Assembly: GCF_000720475.1 (NCBI RefSeq)
Contig: NZ_JOAP01000005.1
Location: forward strand, 62,001-126,000
Source: Streptomyces aureocirculatus
GTDB lineage: Bacteria; Actinomycetota; Actinomycetes; Streptomycetales; Streptomycetaceae
Length of the DNA stretch: 64,000 nt
Reading direction: 5' to 3'
Both the position numbers and the translations under genes were made by a program. Every line of letters starts with the position of its first letter. Position 1 is the stretch's first letter. Below are positions 42,896 through 51,603 of the stretch, piece after piece. The notes under the pieces were generated by a model. It worked only from the letters and a program-made list of their open reading frames with translations, was not told the origin of the DNA and made no database searches.

Positions 42896-44449
42896 ATGCT
42901 GACAATCCTCGGATTCGTCATGATCGCCACCTTCCTGGTGCTGATCATGATGAAGAAGATGTCGCCGATCGCGGCACTCGTGCTGATTCCCGCGCTCTTC
43001 TGTGTCTTCGTCGGAAAGGCCGCCCACCTCGGGGACTACGTCCTCGAAGGCGTCGGCAATCTCGCGCCCACGGCCGCGATGCTCATGTTCGCCATCGTGT
43101 ACTTCGGCGTCATGATCGACGTCGGCCTCTTCGATCCGATCGTCCGCGGCATCCTGCGCTTCTGCAAGGCGGACCCGATGCGGATCGTGGTCGGCACCGC
43201 CGTGCTCGCCGCGATCGTCTCGCTCGACGGCGACGGCTCCACCACCTTCATGATCACGGTCTCGGCGATGTATCCGCTCTACAAGCGGCTGAAGATGAGC
43301 CTCGTGGTGATGACCGGTGTCGCCGCCACCGCCAACGGCGTGATGAACACGCTGCCCTGGGGCGGCCCCACCGCCCGCGCGGCCACCGCCCTCAAGGTCG
43401 ACGCCGGCGACATCTTCGTCCCCATGATCCCGGCGCTCGCCTGCGGGCTCGTCGCCGTCTTCGTCCTCGCGTACGCCCTCGGCCTGCGGGAGCGCAAGCG
43501 GCTCGGGGTGCTCTCGCTCGACGAGGTCCTGACGAAGGAGACGGAGACCGAGACCGAGACGGAGACGGCCGGGGAGACGGTGCTCGTCGGCGCCGGGGCC
43601 GGGGGCGGTACGCGCGCAGGTGCGGCGCGGGCGGACCTGACGAAGACGTCGCCGTCCGGCGGGGCGGGTTCCGGAACGGGTGCCGACACCTCCGGCGAGG
43701 GCACTTCCGGCGAGACCGCCTCCGGCGAGGGCACTTCCGGTGGAGCCGCTGCCGGTGGAGCCGCCGCCGGTGGGGACGCCCCCGGTGGGGAGCCCGACGA
43801 CGACGGCTTCCAGGGGCTCGACCCCCACCGCCCCACCCTGCGCCCCAAGCTCTACTGGTTCAACGCCGGTCTGACGGTCCTCCTCCTCACCGCGATGATC
43901 ATGGAGTGGCTGCCGATCCCGGTCCTGTTCCTGCTCGGCGCGGCCCTCGCCCTCACCGTCAACTTCCCGCACATGCCGGACCAGCGGGCCCGCATCGCCG
44001 CCCACGCCGAGAACGTCCTCAACGTCACCGGCATGGTCTTCGCCGCCGCCGTCTTCACCGGCGTCCTCACCGGCACCGGCATGGTCGACTCCATGGCCGA
44101 CTGGCTCGTCGGCACCGTCCCCGACGGCATGGGCGGCCAGATGGGCCTGGTGACCGGCCTGCTCTCGATCCCGCTCACCTACTTCATGTCCAACGACGGC
44201 TTCTACTTCGGCGTCCTGCCGGTCCTCGCCGAAGCGGGCCAGGCGCACGGCGTCTCCACCCTGGAGATCGCCCGCGCCTCCATCGCGGGCCAGGCCCTGC
44301 ACATGTCGAGCCCGCTCGTGCCCGCCGTGTACGTCCTCGTGGGCATGGCCAAGGTGGAGTTCGGCGACCACACCCGCTTCACCGTCAAATGGGCCGTGCT
44401 CACCTCGCTCGTCGTGCTCGGCGCGGGCATCCTCTTCGGCATCATCTGA
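42896..44449 (+). CDS. CitMHS-family citrate-metal/proton symporter
   Basis: A 517-residue polytopic membrane protein from ATG 42896. Family blocks are 'MLTILGFVMIATFLVLIMMKKMSPIAALVLIPALFCVFVG', 'GNLAPTAAMLMFAIVYFGVMIDVGLFDP', 'VSLDGDGSTTFMITVSAMYPLYKRL', 'NGVMNTLPWGGPTARAATAL', 'NVTGMVFAAAVFTGVLTGTGMVDSMADWLV' and 'YFMSNDGFYFGVLPVLAEA'. These are the CitM/CitH pattern of secondary transporters that take up citrate complexed with divalent metal. Residues about 208-310 are a low-complexity loop (Thr-Glu repeats, then Gly/Ala/Ser) much longer than in Bacillus CitM. Its stop overlaps the next ATG (TGATG). Confidence 0.92.
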   Translation: MLTILGFVMIATFLVLIMMKKMSPIAALVLIPALFCVFVGKAAHLGDYVLEGVGNLAPTAAMLMFAIVYFGVMIDVGLFDPIVRGILRFCKADPMRIVVGTAVLAAIVSLDGDGSTTFMITVSAMYPLYKRLKMSLVVMTGVAATANGVMNTLPWGGPTARAATALKVDAGDIFVPMIPALACGLVAVFVLAYALGLRERKRLGVLSLDEVLTKETETETETETAGETVLVGAGAGGGTRAGAARADLTKTSPSGGAGSGTGADTSGEGTSGETASGEGTSGGAAAGGAAAGGDAPGGEPDDDGFQGLDPHRPTLRPKLYWFNAGLTVLLLTAMIMEWLPIPVLFLLGAALALTVNFPHMPDQRARIAAHAENVLNVTGMVFAAAVFTGVLTGTGMVDSMADWLVGTVPDGMGGQMGLVTGLLSIPLTYFMSNDGFYFGVLPVLAEAGQAHGVSTLEIARASIAGQALHMSSPLVPAVYVLVGMAKVEFGDHTRFTVKWAVLTSLVVLGAGILFGII

Positions 44450-45723
44450 TGCGGCCAGGACGCGGCACCGGCTCCCGGCCGCCCGGCCGGGGCTGGCTGC
44501 TGCGTCTCGTCATCGCCTTCAGCTTCGCGCAGGGCGCCGTGTCGATGGCGCGGCCCGCCGTCTCCTACCGGGCGCTGTCCCTCGGCGCCGACGAGCGGGC
44601 CGTCGGCGTCATCGCCGGGGTGTACGCGCTGCTTCCGCTGTTCGCCGCCGTGCCGCTCGGCCGCCGCACCGACCACGGCCGCTGCGCACCGCTCCTCCCG
44701 GTGGGTGTCGCCCTCATCGCAGGCGGCTGCGCGCTCAGCGGTACGGCGTCGTCCCTCGGCGCGCTCGCCGCGTGGAGCGGGCTCATGGGCCTCGGCCACC
44801 TCTGCTTCGTCATCGGTGCCCAGTCCCTCGTCGCCCGGCAGTCGGCGCCCGCCGAACAGGACCGCAACTTCGGCCACTTCACCATCGGCGCCTCCCTCGG
44901 CCAGCTCGTGGGGCCCATCGCCGCGGGCGCCCTCATCGGCCCCGACATGGACCGCAGCAGCGCCCTCGCCCTGGTGGCCTCGGCCGCCGTGGCCGCGGCC
45001 GCGGTCACCTCGCTGTGGCGGATCGAGTACGTCACCGGGCGCGGGCCGGACGGGGCGCCCCCACCCACGGGGGCGACCGGCGCGCCCGGGTCCGCGGGGC
45101 CGCCCCGCACCGCGGCCAAGGTGCCCGTACTCGGGATCCTGCGGGCGCGGGGCGTGCCCGCGGGCATCTTCATCAGCCTCGCCGTGCTCTCCGCGACGGA
45201 CATTCTCACCGCCTACCTGCCGGTCGTCGGCGAACACCGGGGGATCGCCCCCGCCACCGTCGGCATCCTGCTGAGCCTGCGGGCGGGCGCCACGATCGCC
45301 TGCCGCCTGGTGATGACTCCGCTGCTCCGGCTCCTCGGGCGGCGCGCGCTGATCACCGTCACATGCTTCCTCGGCGGAGTGCTGTGCGCCGCGATCGCGC
45401 TGCCGGTGCCCGTGTGGGGGCTCGCCGCCCTGCTCGTCCTGCTCGGCTTCTGCCTCGGCGTCGGCCAGCCGCTGTCCATGACGACGGTGGTCCAGGCGGC
45501 CCCCGTGGAGGCGCGGTCCACGGCACTGGCCCTGCGGCTCACCGGAAACCGCCTCGGCCAGGTCGCCGCCCCCGCGGGCGCCGGTGCCATCGCGGGCGTC
45601 GCGGGGGTGGGGGCGCCGTTCGTGACGCTCGGCGCGCTGCTCCTGGTGGCGGCGGGTCTGGGGCTGCGGCCGGCGCACCCGCTGGGCCGCCCCGACAAGA
45701 GCGCCCTGGCGGCAAAAAACTAA
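44449..45723 (+). CDS. MFS permease
   Basis: A 424-residue major facilitator protein starting at ATG 44449 within the citrate transporter stop. About 12 helices are predicted, with the inter-helix motif 'VPLGRRTDHGRCAPLLPVG' after helix 2 and a Pro/Gly-rich central loop ('GPDGAPPPTGATGAPGSAGPP'). 'NFGHFTIGASLGQLVGPIAAGAL' and 'RSTALALRLTGNRLGQVAAP' are drug-exporter-like. Substrate and direction are unknown. Coupling with the citrate transporter suggests co-expression. The last codons coincide with the first half of a TetR-type operator (45717-45735). Confidence 0.85.
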   Translation: MRPGRGTGSRPPGRGWLLRLVIAFSFAQGAVSMARPAVSYRALSLGADERAVGVIAGVYALLPLFAAVPLGRRTDHGRCAPLLPVGVALIAGGCALSGTASSLGALAAWSGLMGLGHLCFVIGAQSLVARQSAPAEQDRNFGHFTIGASLGQLVGPIAAGALIGPDMDRSSALALVASAAVAAAAVTSLWRIEYVTGRGPDGAPPPTGATGAPGSAGPPRTAAKVPVLGILRARGVPAGIFISLAVLSATDILTAYLPVVGEHRGIAPATVGILLSLRAGATIACRLVMTPLLRLLGRRALITVTCFLGGVLCAAIALPVPVWGLAALLVLLGFCLGVGQPLSMTTVVQAAPVEARSTALALRLTGNRLGQVAAPAGAGAIAGVAGVGAPFVTLGALLLVAAGLGLRPAHPLGRPDKSALAAKN

Positions 45724-45735
45724 CGGCGCTAGTTT
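45717..45735. promoter_or_regulatory. TetR-type operator, site 1, upstream of the aldehyde dehydrogenase gene
   Basis: AAACTAACGGCGCTAGTTT is a 19-bp palindrome with one mismatch around a central G. It matches site 2 at 49043-49061 at 15 of 19 positions, and all four differences are transitions. It lies 58 bp before the aldehyde dehydrogenase start. Confidence 0.72.
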
Positions 45736-45792
45736 GGGTCCCCGACGAGTGCCGGACGGCACCCGTGCGCGGTTGTGCTGGGGAGGAACGGG

Positions 45793-47181
45793 ATGAAGGC
45801 CCACGACGGGATGTACATCGCGGGCGCATGGCGCCCGGCCACGACGGGGGACACGATCCCGGTCGTCAACCCGGCCGACGAACAGGTGGTCGCCCACGTC
45901 CCCGCGGGCACCGCGGACGACGTGGACGCGGCCGTGCGCGCTGCCGGGGCCGCGCTCCCCGCCTGGTCGGCGACCCCGCCCGCCGAACGCGCGGCGAAGA
46001 TCGGTGCCGTACGCGACGGCCTCGTCGCCCGCAAGGACGAGATCGCCGAGACCGTCACCGCCGAACTGGGCGCCCCGCTCGCCTTCTCACAGGCCGTGCA
46101 CGCCGCCGTCCCGATCCTGGTCGCGGGGTCCTACGCGGACCTCACGGCCACGTATCCCTTCGAGGAGACGGTCGGCAACTCCACGGTGTACGCCGAGCCC
46201 GTGGGCGTCGTCGGTGCCATCACGCCCTGGAACTACCCGCTCCACCAGATCGTCGCCAAGGTCGCCCCGGCCCTCGCCGCCGGCTGCACGGTGGTCCTCA
46301 AGCCCGCCGAGAACACCCCGCTGACAGCGCAGTTGTTCGCGGAGATCGCCCACGACGCGGGCCTGCCCGCGGGCGTGTTCAACCTCGTCACCGGCCTCGG
46401 CCCGGTCGCGGGCCAGGCGCTCGCCGAGCACGAGGGCGTGGACCTGGTGTCGTTCACCGGCTCCACGGCCGTCGGCAAGCAGATCGGCGCCATCGCGGGC
46501 GCGGCCGTCAAGCGCGTCGCCCTCGAACTCGGCGGCAAGTCCGCCAACGTCATCCTGCCGAGCGCCGACCTGGTCAAGGCCGTCAACGTCGGCGTCGCCA
46601 ACGTCATGGCCAACTCCGGCCAGACGTGCAGCGCCTGGACCCGGATGCTGGTGCACACATCCCGGTACGACGAGGCGGTGGAACTCGCCAAGGCCGCCGC
46701 CGCCAAGTACGGCGACCGCATCGGCCCGGTGGTGAGCGAGCGGCAGCGTGCGCGCGTACGCGGCTATATCGAGCGCGGCGTCGAGGAGGGCGCCCGCCTC
46801 GTCGCGGGCGGCCCCGACGCCCCGCGCGCGCACGGCTACTACGTACGCCCGACGGTCTTCGCCGACGTCACCCCGGACATGACCATCGCCCAGGAGGAGA
46901 TCTTCGGCCCGGTCCTCTCGCTCCTGCGGTACGAGGACGAGGCCGACGCCGAAGCCATCGCCAACGGCACCGTGTACGGCCTCGCCGGCGCGGTGTGGGC
47001 GGGCGACGACGCGGAGGCCGCCGCCTTCGCCCGCAAGCTGCGGACCGGACAGGTCGACATCAACGGCGGCAGTTTCAACCCGCTGGCGCCGTTCGGCGGT
47101 CACAAGCAGTCCGGGGTGGGCCGCGAACTCGGCGCCCACGGGCTCGCCGAGTACCTCCAGACCAAGTCCCTCCAGTTCTGA
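45793..47181 (+). CDS. NAD(P)-dependent aldehyde dehydrogenase
   Basis: A 462-residue ALDH; ATG 45793 follows GGGGAGGAACGGG. Motifs: '[40 protein letters not shown]', '[12 protein letters not shown]', catalytic Glu in '[11 protein letters not shown]', catalytic Cys in '[13 protein letters not shown]', and '[20 protein letters not shown]'. It oxidises an aldehyde to the acid, probably the product of the alcohol dehydrogenase encoded 50 bp downstream. The promoter holds a TetR-type palindrome shared with the acyl-CoA dehydrogenase gene. Confidence 0.93.
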   Translation: MKAHDGMYIAGAWRPATTGDTIPVVNPADEQVVAHVPAGTADDVDAAVRAAGAALPAWSATPPAERAAKIGAVRDGLVARKDEIAETVTAELGAPLAFSQAVHAAVPILVAGSYADLTATYPFEETVGNSTVYAEPVGVVGAITPWNYPLHQIVAKVAPALAAGCTVVLKPAENTPLTAQLFAEIAHDAGLPAGVFNLVTGLGPVAGQALAEHEGVDLVSFTGSTAVGKQIGAIAGAAVKRVALELGGKSANVILPSADLVKAVNVGVANVMANSGQTCSAWTRMLVHTSRYDEAVELAKAAAAKYGDRIGPVVSERQRARVRGYIERGVEEGARLVAGGPDAPRAHGYYVRPTVFADVTPDMTIAQEEIFGPVLSLLRYEDEADAEAIANGTVYGLAGAVWAGDDAEAAAFARKLRTGQVDINGGSFNPLAPFGGHKQSGVGRELGAHGLAEYLQTKSLQF

Positions 47182-47231
47182 CCGGCTCCTCCACCACCGC
47201 CTCCGCCTTCCGCCGCTAGGAGTACGCCATC

Positions 47232-48317
47232 GTGGTCCGCGTCCGTGCCGCCGTCCTGCCCGCCGTCGGCTCCCCCCTGGAGATCACCGACATCGACCTG
47301 CCCGAGCCGGGCCCCGGCCAGGTGCGGGTGCGGCTGGCCGCCGCCGGGGTGTGCCACTCCGACCTGTCGCTGTCCGACGGCACGATGCGGGTGCCCGTTC
47401 CCGCGGTGCTCGGGCACGAGGGGGCGGGCACGGTGGTGGCCGTCGGCGAGGGCGTCGGGCAGGTAGTGCCCGGCGACGGTGTGGTCCTCAACTGGGCCCC
47501 GTCCTGCGGCCGCTGCCACGCCTGCGAGCTCGGCGAGGTGTGGCTGTGCGGGGACGCGCTCACGGGTGCGGGCACGGTGTACGCGCGGCGGGCCGACGGC
47601 ACCGACCTGTACCCCGGCCTGAACGTCGCCGCGTTCGCGCAGGAGACGGTGGTCCCGGCGGCCTGCGTGCTTCCGGTGCCGGACGGCATCCCGCTGACCG
47701 ACGCCGCCCTGCTCGGCTGCGCGGTCCTGACCGGGTACGGGGCCGTGCACCACGCGGCGCGGGTGCGTACCGGCGAGACGGTGGCCGTGTTCGGCGTCGG
47801 CGGGGTGGGCCTCGCCGCCCTCCAGGCCGCCCGTATCGCCGGTGCGGCGCAGATTGTCGCGGTCGACGTGTCGCCGCAGAAGGAGGAGTTGGCGCGTGCC
47901 GCGGGAGCCACGGAGTACGTGGTCGCCTCCGGCGCCACCGCCCGTGACATCCGCAAGCTGAGCGGGGGGCACGGGGTGGATGTGGCCGTGGAGTGCGTGG
48001 GGCGTGCCGTGACGATCCGTACCGCCTGGGAGTCGACGCGGCGCGGTGGGCGCACCACGGTCGTCGGTATCGGCGGCAAGGACCAGCAGGTCACCTTCAA
48101 CGCCCTGGAGATCTTCCACTGGGGCCGCACCCTGTCCGGCTGCGTCTACGGCAACTCCGACCCCGCCACCGACCTCCCCGCCCTCGCCGACCACGTCCGC
48201 GCGGGCCGCCTGGACCTCGCCGCCCTCGTCACCGACCGCATCACCCTCGACGACATCCCGATGGCGTTCGAGAACATGCTGGCGGGCAGGGGCGGACGGG
48301 CGCTCGTGGTGTTCTGA
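47232..48317 (+). CDS. Zinc-dependent alcohol dehydrogenase (MDR class III-like)
   Basis: A 361-residue MDR enzyme; GTG 47232 has TAGGAG upstream. Catalytic-zinc ligands are Cys in 'AAGVCHSDLS' and His in 'GHEGAGTVV'. The structural-zinc lobe is complete: four Cys in 'SCGRCHACELGEVWLC'. The NAD fold is 'VAVFGVGGVGLAALQAARIAGA' with 'VDVS' after beta-2. 'GRTLSGCVYGNSDP' resembles the class III / NDMA-dependent group. It converts an alcohol, or a thiol adduct of formaldehyde, to the aldehyde level and is probably co-transcribed with the aldehyde dehydrogenase. Confidence 0.92.
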   Translation: MVRVRAAVLPAVGSPLEITDIDLPEPGPGQVRVRLAAAGVCHSDLSLSDGTMRVPVPAVLGHEGAGTVVAVGEGVGQVVPGDGVVLNWAPSCGRCHACELGEVWLCGDALTGAGTVYARRADGTDLYPGLNVAAFAQETVVPAACVLPVPDGIPLTDAALLGCAVLTGYGAVHHAARVRTGETVAVFGVGGVGLAALQAARIAGAAQIVAVDVSPQKEELARAAGATEYVVASGATARDIRKLSGGHGVDVAVECVGRAVTIRTAWESTRRGGRTTVVGIGGKDQQVTFNALEIFHWGRTLSGCVYGNSDPATDLPALADHVRAGRLDLAALVTDRITLDDIPMAFENMLAGRGGRALVVF

Positions 48318-48365
48318 GGGTGCGTGGGGCCGGACGCGCCCTTCCCGCCGTACCGGACGCGTCCC

Positions 48366-49016
48366 TCACCCCGTACGCCGCGCCGCGGGCAGGCGCTCGT
48401 ACTGGACCGCCAGGCCGTCGAGCAGCGCCCGCAATCCCGCGTCGAAGGCCCTCTCGTCCACGACCTCCTGACGCTCGGCAAGCAGATGCGCCTGCCCGAG
48501 ATGCGGATAGTCGGCGGGGTCGTACGCGGCCTCGTCGTCGACGAACCCCCCGGCGAAGGACCCGAGCGCGGACCCCATGATGAAGTACCGCATGAGCGCG
48601 CCGATCGACGTGGCCTGGGCGGGCGGCCACCCCGCGTCGACCATCGCCCCGAACATCGCGTCGGCGACCCGCAGCCCGGCCGGGCGCCGCCCCGGCCCGC
48701 GGGCCAGGACGGGGACGATGTTCGGATGCAGGGTGAGGGCCGCGCGGTAGGAGACGGCCCAGTCGTGCAGCGCGCCGCGCCAGTCCCTGCCGTCCTCGAA
48801 CATCGACAGGTCGACCTGTGCGCTGACCGAGTCCGCGACGGCTTCGAGGATCTGGTCCTTGGTGCGGAAGTGGTTGTAGAGCGAGGGCCCGCTGACGCCG
48901 AGTTCGGCGGCAAGCCTGCGGGTGGACAGCGCGGGAAGGCCCTCGGCGTCCACGAGGGCGCGCGCCGCTTCGACGATGCGATCTCGGCTGAGGAGGGGCT
49001 TGCGCGGTCGGGCCAT
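48366..49016 (-). CDS. TetR-family regulator (proposed repressor of both 19-bp sites)
   Basis: A 216-residue protein starting MARPRKPLLSRDRIVEAARALVDAEGLPALSTRRLAAELGVSGPSLYNHFRTKDQILEAVADSV, a classic TetR helix-turn-helix. ATG 49016 is used; ATG 49025 is possible. The ligand domain has the TetR_C-like 'WRGALHDWAVSYRAALTLHPNIVPVLARGPGRRPAGLRVADAMFGAMVDAGWPPAQA'. It is divergent from the acyl-CoA dehydrogenase gene, with the palindrome 49043-49061 between them, so it most likely represses itself and that gene, and through site 1 the aldehyde/alcohol dehydrogenase genes. Confidence 0.9.
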   Translation of the reverse strand: MARPRKPLLSRDRIVEAARALVDAEGLPALSTRRLAAELGVSGPSLYNHFRTKDQILEAVADSVSAQVDLSMFEDGRDWRGALHDWAVSYRAALTLHPNIVPVLARGPGRRPAGLRVADAMFGAMVDAGWPPAQATSIGALMRYFIMGSALGSFAGGFVDDEAAYDPADYPHLGQAHLLAERQEVVDERAFDAGLRALLDGLAVQYERLPAARRTG

Positions 49017-49042
49017 GCGGCACATAGTAGGGCTGCCACCAG

Positions 49043-49061
49043 AAACTAGCAGTGCTAATTT
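49043..49061. promoter_or_regulatory. TetR-type operator, site 2, between TetR and acyl-CoA dehydrogenase
   Basis: AAACTAGCAGTGCTAATTT is a 19-bp palindrome with one mismatch, in the divergent promoter region and matching site 1. Consensus of the two: AAACTARCRGYGCTARTTT. Confidence 0.78.
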
Positions 49062-49103
49062 ATGTCCGGAAGTACGTCCGGAAGCGAACGTGGGGTGCCC
49101 GCG

Positions 49104-50255
49104 ATGGACCTGGAGCTCAGTACGGAGCAGGAAGCCGTCAGGCGGCTCGCCGAGGACTTCGTCGCGCGCGAGATCACCCCGCACGTGACCGCCTGGGACC
49201 GTGCCGAGAGTGTCGACAAGTCGATCGTGCGGCGCCTCGGCGACGTCGGGTTCCTGGGGCTGACGATCGACGAGGAGTACGGCGGCTCGGGCGGCGACCA
49301 CCTGGCGTACTGCCTGGTGACGGAGGAGCTGGGGCGGGGCGACTCCTCGGTGCGCGGGATCGTGTCCGTCTCCCTCGGCCTTGTCGCCAAGTCCGTCGCG
49401 GCCTGGGGGAGCGAGGAGCAGAAGCGGCGCTGGCTGCCGGGGCTCACCTCGGGTGAGTACATCGGGTGCTTCGGGCTCACCGAACCCGGCACCGGCTCGG
49501 ACGCGGGAAATCTGGCCACCCGGGCGGTCCGTGACGGGGACGCGTACATCGTCAACGGGTCCAAGATGTTCATCACGAACGGGACCTGGGCCGATGTGGT
49601 GCTGCTCTTCGCGCGCACCAACGACGCCCCGGGCCACAAGGGCGTCTCCGCCTTCCTCGTGCCCACCGAATCCCCGGGGCTGACCCGCAGGACCGTGCAC
49701 GGCAAGCTCGGACTGCGCGGGCAGGCCACCGCCGAGCTTGTCCTCGACGATGTGCGGGTGCCCGCCGACGCCATGCTGGCGGACGAGGGCAAGGGGTTCT
49801 CGGTCGCGATGTCGGCCCTCGCCAAGGGGCGGATGTCGGTCGCCGCCGGGTGCGTGGGCATCGCCCGTGCCGCCCTGGACGCGGCCGTCGCGTACGCGGG
49901 GGAGCGTGAGCAGTTCGGCAAGAGCATCGCCCGGCACCAGTTGGTGCAGGAGCTGATCAGCGACATCGCCGTGGACGTCGACGCCGCCCGGCTCCTCACC
50001 TGGCGGGTCGCCGACCTGATCGACCGGGGCCTGCCGTTCGCCACCGAGTCCTCCAAGGCCAAACTGTTCGCGTCGGAGGCCGCGGTGCGCGCGGCGAACA
50101 ACGCGCTCCAGGTGTTCGGCGGCTACGGCTACATCGACGAGTACCCGGTGGGCAAACTCCTGCGCGACGCCCGCGTGATGACCCTCTACGAGGGGACCAG
50201 CCAGATCCAGAAGCTGGTCATCGGACGGGCGCTCACCGGGGTGTCCGCCTTCTGA
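49104..50255 (+). CDS. Acyl-CoA dehydrogenase
   Basis: A 383-residue flavoprotein. ATG 49104 (M-D-L-E-L-S-T-E-Q) is chosen; an upstream ATG at 49062 would add 14 residues and begins right at the operator. Motifs: 'GFLGLTIDEEYGGSGGDHLAYCLVTEELGRGDSSVRGIVSVSLGL', 'CFGLTEPGTGSDAGNL', 'NGSKMFITNGTWADVVLLFARTND', 'GVSAFLVPTESPGL', and the C-terminal 'GGYGYIDEYPVGKLLRDARVMTLYEGTSQIQKLVIGRAL', where the catalytic base Glu lies in Y-E-G-T. It introduces the alpha-beta double bond in acyl-CoA, passing electrons to ETF. Confidence 0.94.
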   Translation: MDLELSTEQEAVRRLAEDFVAREITPHVTAWDRAESVDKSIVRRLGDVGFLGLTIDEEYGGSGGDHLAYCLVTEELGRGDSSVRGIVSVSLGLVAKSVAAWGSEEQKRRWLPGLTSGEYIGCFGLTEPGTGSDAGNLATRAVRDGDAYIVNGSKMFITNGTWADVVLLFARTNDAPGHKGVSAFLVPTESPGLTRRTVHGKLGLRGQATAELVLDDVRVPADAMLADEGKGFSVAMSALAKGRMSVAAGCVGIARAALDAAVAYAGEREQFGKSIARHQLVQELISDIAVDVDAARLLTWRVADLIDRGLPFATESSKAKLFASEAAVRAANNALQVFGGYGYIDEYPVGKLLRDARVMTLYEGTSQIQKLVIGRALTGVSAF

Positions 50256-50293
50256 CCGCCGCGATGTGGCCAGCCACGGAAGGGCACGCTTGC

Positions 50294-50308
50294 CTAAGCG
50301 CTTGCTCA
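50294..50308. promoter_or_regulatory. Operator CTAAGCGCTTGCTCA, site A, upstream of the second TetR gene
   Basis: This 15-mer, centred on the palindrome AAGCGCTT, recurs exactly at 51535-51549. It lies 45 bp before the TetR start and just after the acyl-CoA dehydrogenase gene. Confidence 0.72.
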
Positions 50309-50352
50309 CCCTCAGGGTAGGGTGTCTGTCCTGATCGGTGGAAGGAGCACGC

Positions 50353-51000
50353 ATGGGTGCGGCGAAGGAGACCCTCGGCGAGGAACAGCCGTGGGCCGAG
50401 GTCAGTCCCGATGCGGCGAGGCGGCTGCTGATCGCCGCCGTGGAGGCCTTCGCCGAGCGCGGCTATCACGCCACGACCACCAGGGACATCGCGGGCCGCG
50501 CCGGTATGAGCCCCGCCGCGCTCTACATCCACTACAAGACGAAGGAAGAGCTGCTCCACCGCATCAGCAGGCTCGGGCACGACAAGGCGCTCGACATCCT
50601 GCGCTCGGCCGCCGACGGCGAGGGCACCCCGGCCGAACGGCTCTCCGCCGCCGTACGCTCCTTCGTCCGCTGGCACGCCGGACACCACACGACCGCCCGG
50701 GTCGTGCAGTACGAACTCGACGCGCTCAGCGACGAGCACCGCACCGAGATCGTGGCGCTGCGCAGGCAGTCCGACGCGGCGGTGCGGGAGATCATCAACG
50801 ACGGGGTGCGGGCGGGCGAGTTCGACGTGCCCGACGTGCCCGGCACCACGCTCGCCGTGCTCTCCCTGTGCATCGACGTGGCCCGCTGGTTCAACGTCGA
50901 GGGGCGGCGGACGCCGGACGAGGTCGGCGCGACGTACGCCGACCTCGTGCTGCGGATGGTGGGGGCGGTGCCGCCGGGCGGGGCCGCGCCGCAGAGGTAG
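50353..51000 (+). CDS. TetR-family regulator (FadR-like)
   Basis: A 215-residue protein; ATG 50353 follows GAAGGA. HTH: 'RLLIAAVEAFAERGYHATTTRDIAGRAGMSPAALYIHYKTKEELLHRISRLGHDKALDIL'. The ligand domain 'RSFVRWHAGHHTTARVVQYELDALSDEHRTEIVALRRQSDAAVREIINDGVRAGEF' resembles TetR regulators of acyl-CoA metabolism. An identical 15-bp site lies before this gene and before the divergent-side MaoC-like gene, so it probably represses both. Confidence 0.9.
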   Translation: MGAAKETLGEEQPWAEVSPDAARRLLIAAVEAFAERGYHATTTRDIAGRAGMSPAALYIHYKTKEELLHRISRLGHDKALDILRSAADGEGTPAERLSAAVRSFVRWHAGHHTTARVVQYELDALSDEHRTEIVALRRQSDAAVREIINDGVRAGEFDVPDVPGTTLAVLSLCIDVARWFNVEGRRTPDEVGATYADLVLRMVGAVPPGGAAPQR

Positions 51001-51040
51001 CCCCAGCCCCGAAGTAACGCGTCAGCCGTTCAGGACTGGT

Positions 51041-51508
51041 TCAGAAGTAGTAGCGGGACACCGACTCCGCCACACATGCGGGCTTGTCGCCACCGTCCTC
51101 GCGCTCCACGGTCACGCGCGCCGTGACCTGGACGCCGTCGTCCTTGGTCGGCTCGACCGCGGCGAGCACCGCGGTCGCCCGCACCCGCGAGCCCACCGGC
51201 ACGGTGGCGGGGAAACGCACCTTGTTCGTACCGTAGTTGAGGCCCATCCTCATACCCTCGACCCGCATCACCTGCGGTACCAGGGCGGGCAGCAGGGACA
51301 GGGTCAGATAGCCGTGCGCGATCGTCGTCCCGAAGGGGCCCGCGGCCGCCTTCTCCGGGTCGACGTGGATCCACTGGTGGTCGCCGGTGGCGTCCGCGAA
51401 CAGGTCGACGCGCTTCTGGTCGATCTCCAGCCAGTCGCTGTACCCGAGCTGCTCGCCGACCGCGGCGCGCAGTTCGTCGGCTGACGTGAAGATCCTCGGC
51501 TCTGCCAT
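51041..51508 (-). CDS. MaoC-like (R)-specific enoyl-CoA hydratase
   Basis: A 155-residue hot-dog-fold protein; ATG 51508 has GGGAGG upstream. The hydratase-2 signature is clear: 'RVDLFADATGDHQWIHVDPEKAAAGPFGTTIAHGYLTLSLLPALVP' contains the catalytic Asp (A-D-A-T-G-D) and His (Q-W-I-H). It hydrates enoyl-CoA, the step after acyl-CoA dehydrogenase. Its promoter carries site B (51535-51549), which matches the site before the second TetR gene. It converges on that TetR gene. Confidence 0.92.
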   Translation of the reverse strand: MAEPRIFTSADELRAAVGEQLGYSDWLEIDQKRVDLFADATGDHQWIHVDPEKAAAGPFGTTIAHGYLTLSLLPALVPQVMRVEGMRMGLNYGTNKVRFPATVPVGSRVRATAVLAAVEPTKDDGVQVTARVTVEREDGGDKPACVAESVSRYYF

Positions 51509-51534
51509 GCCCCGGCCTCCCGGATGTAGGTGTA

Positions 51535-51549
51535 CTAAGCGCTTGCTCA
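51535..51549. promoter_or_regulatory. Operator CTAAGCGCTTGCTCA, site B, upstream of the MaoC-like gene
   Basis: Identical to 50294-50308 and in the same orientation. It lies 27 bp before the MaoC-like start and 55 bp before soxR. Confidence 0.75.
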
Positions 51550-51603
51550 GCATGCGGGGTGGCGCCGACCGCTGTCAACGGACCAGCCAGTAGGCTTCGA
51601 TGA

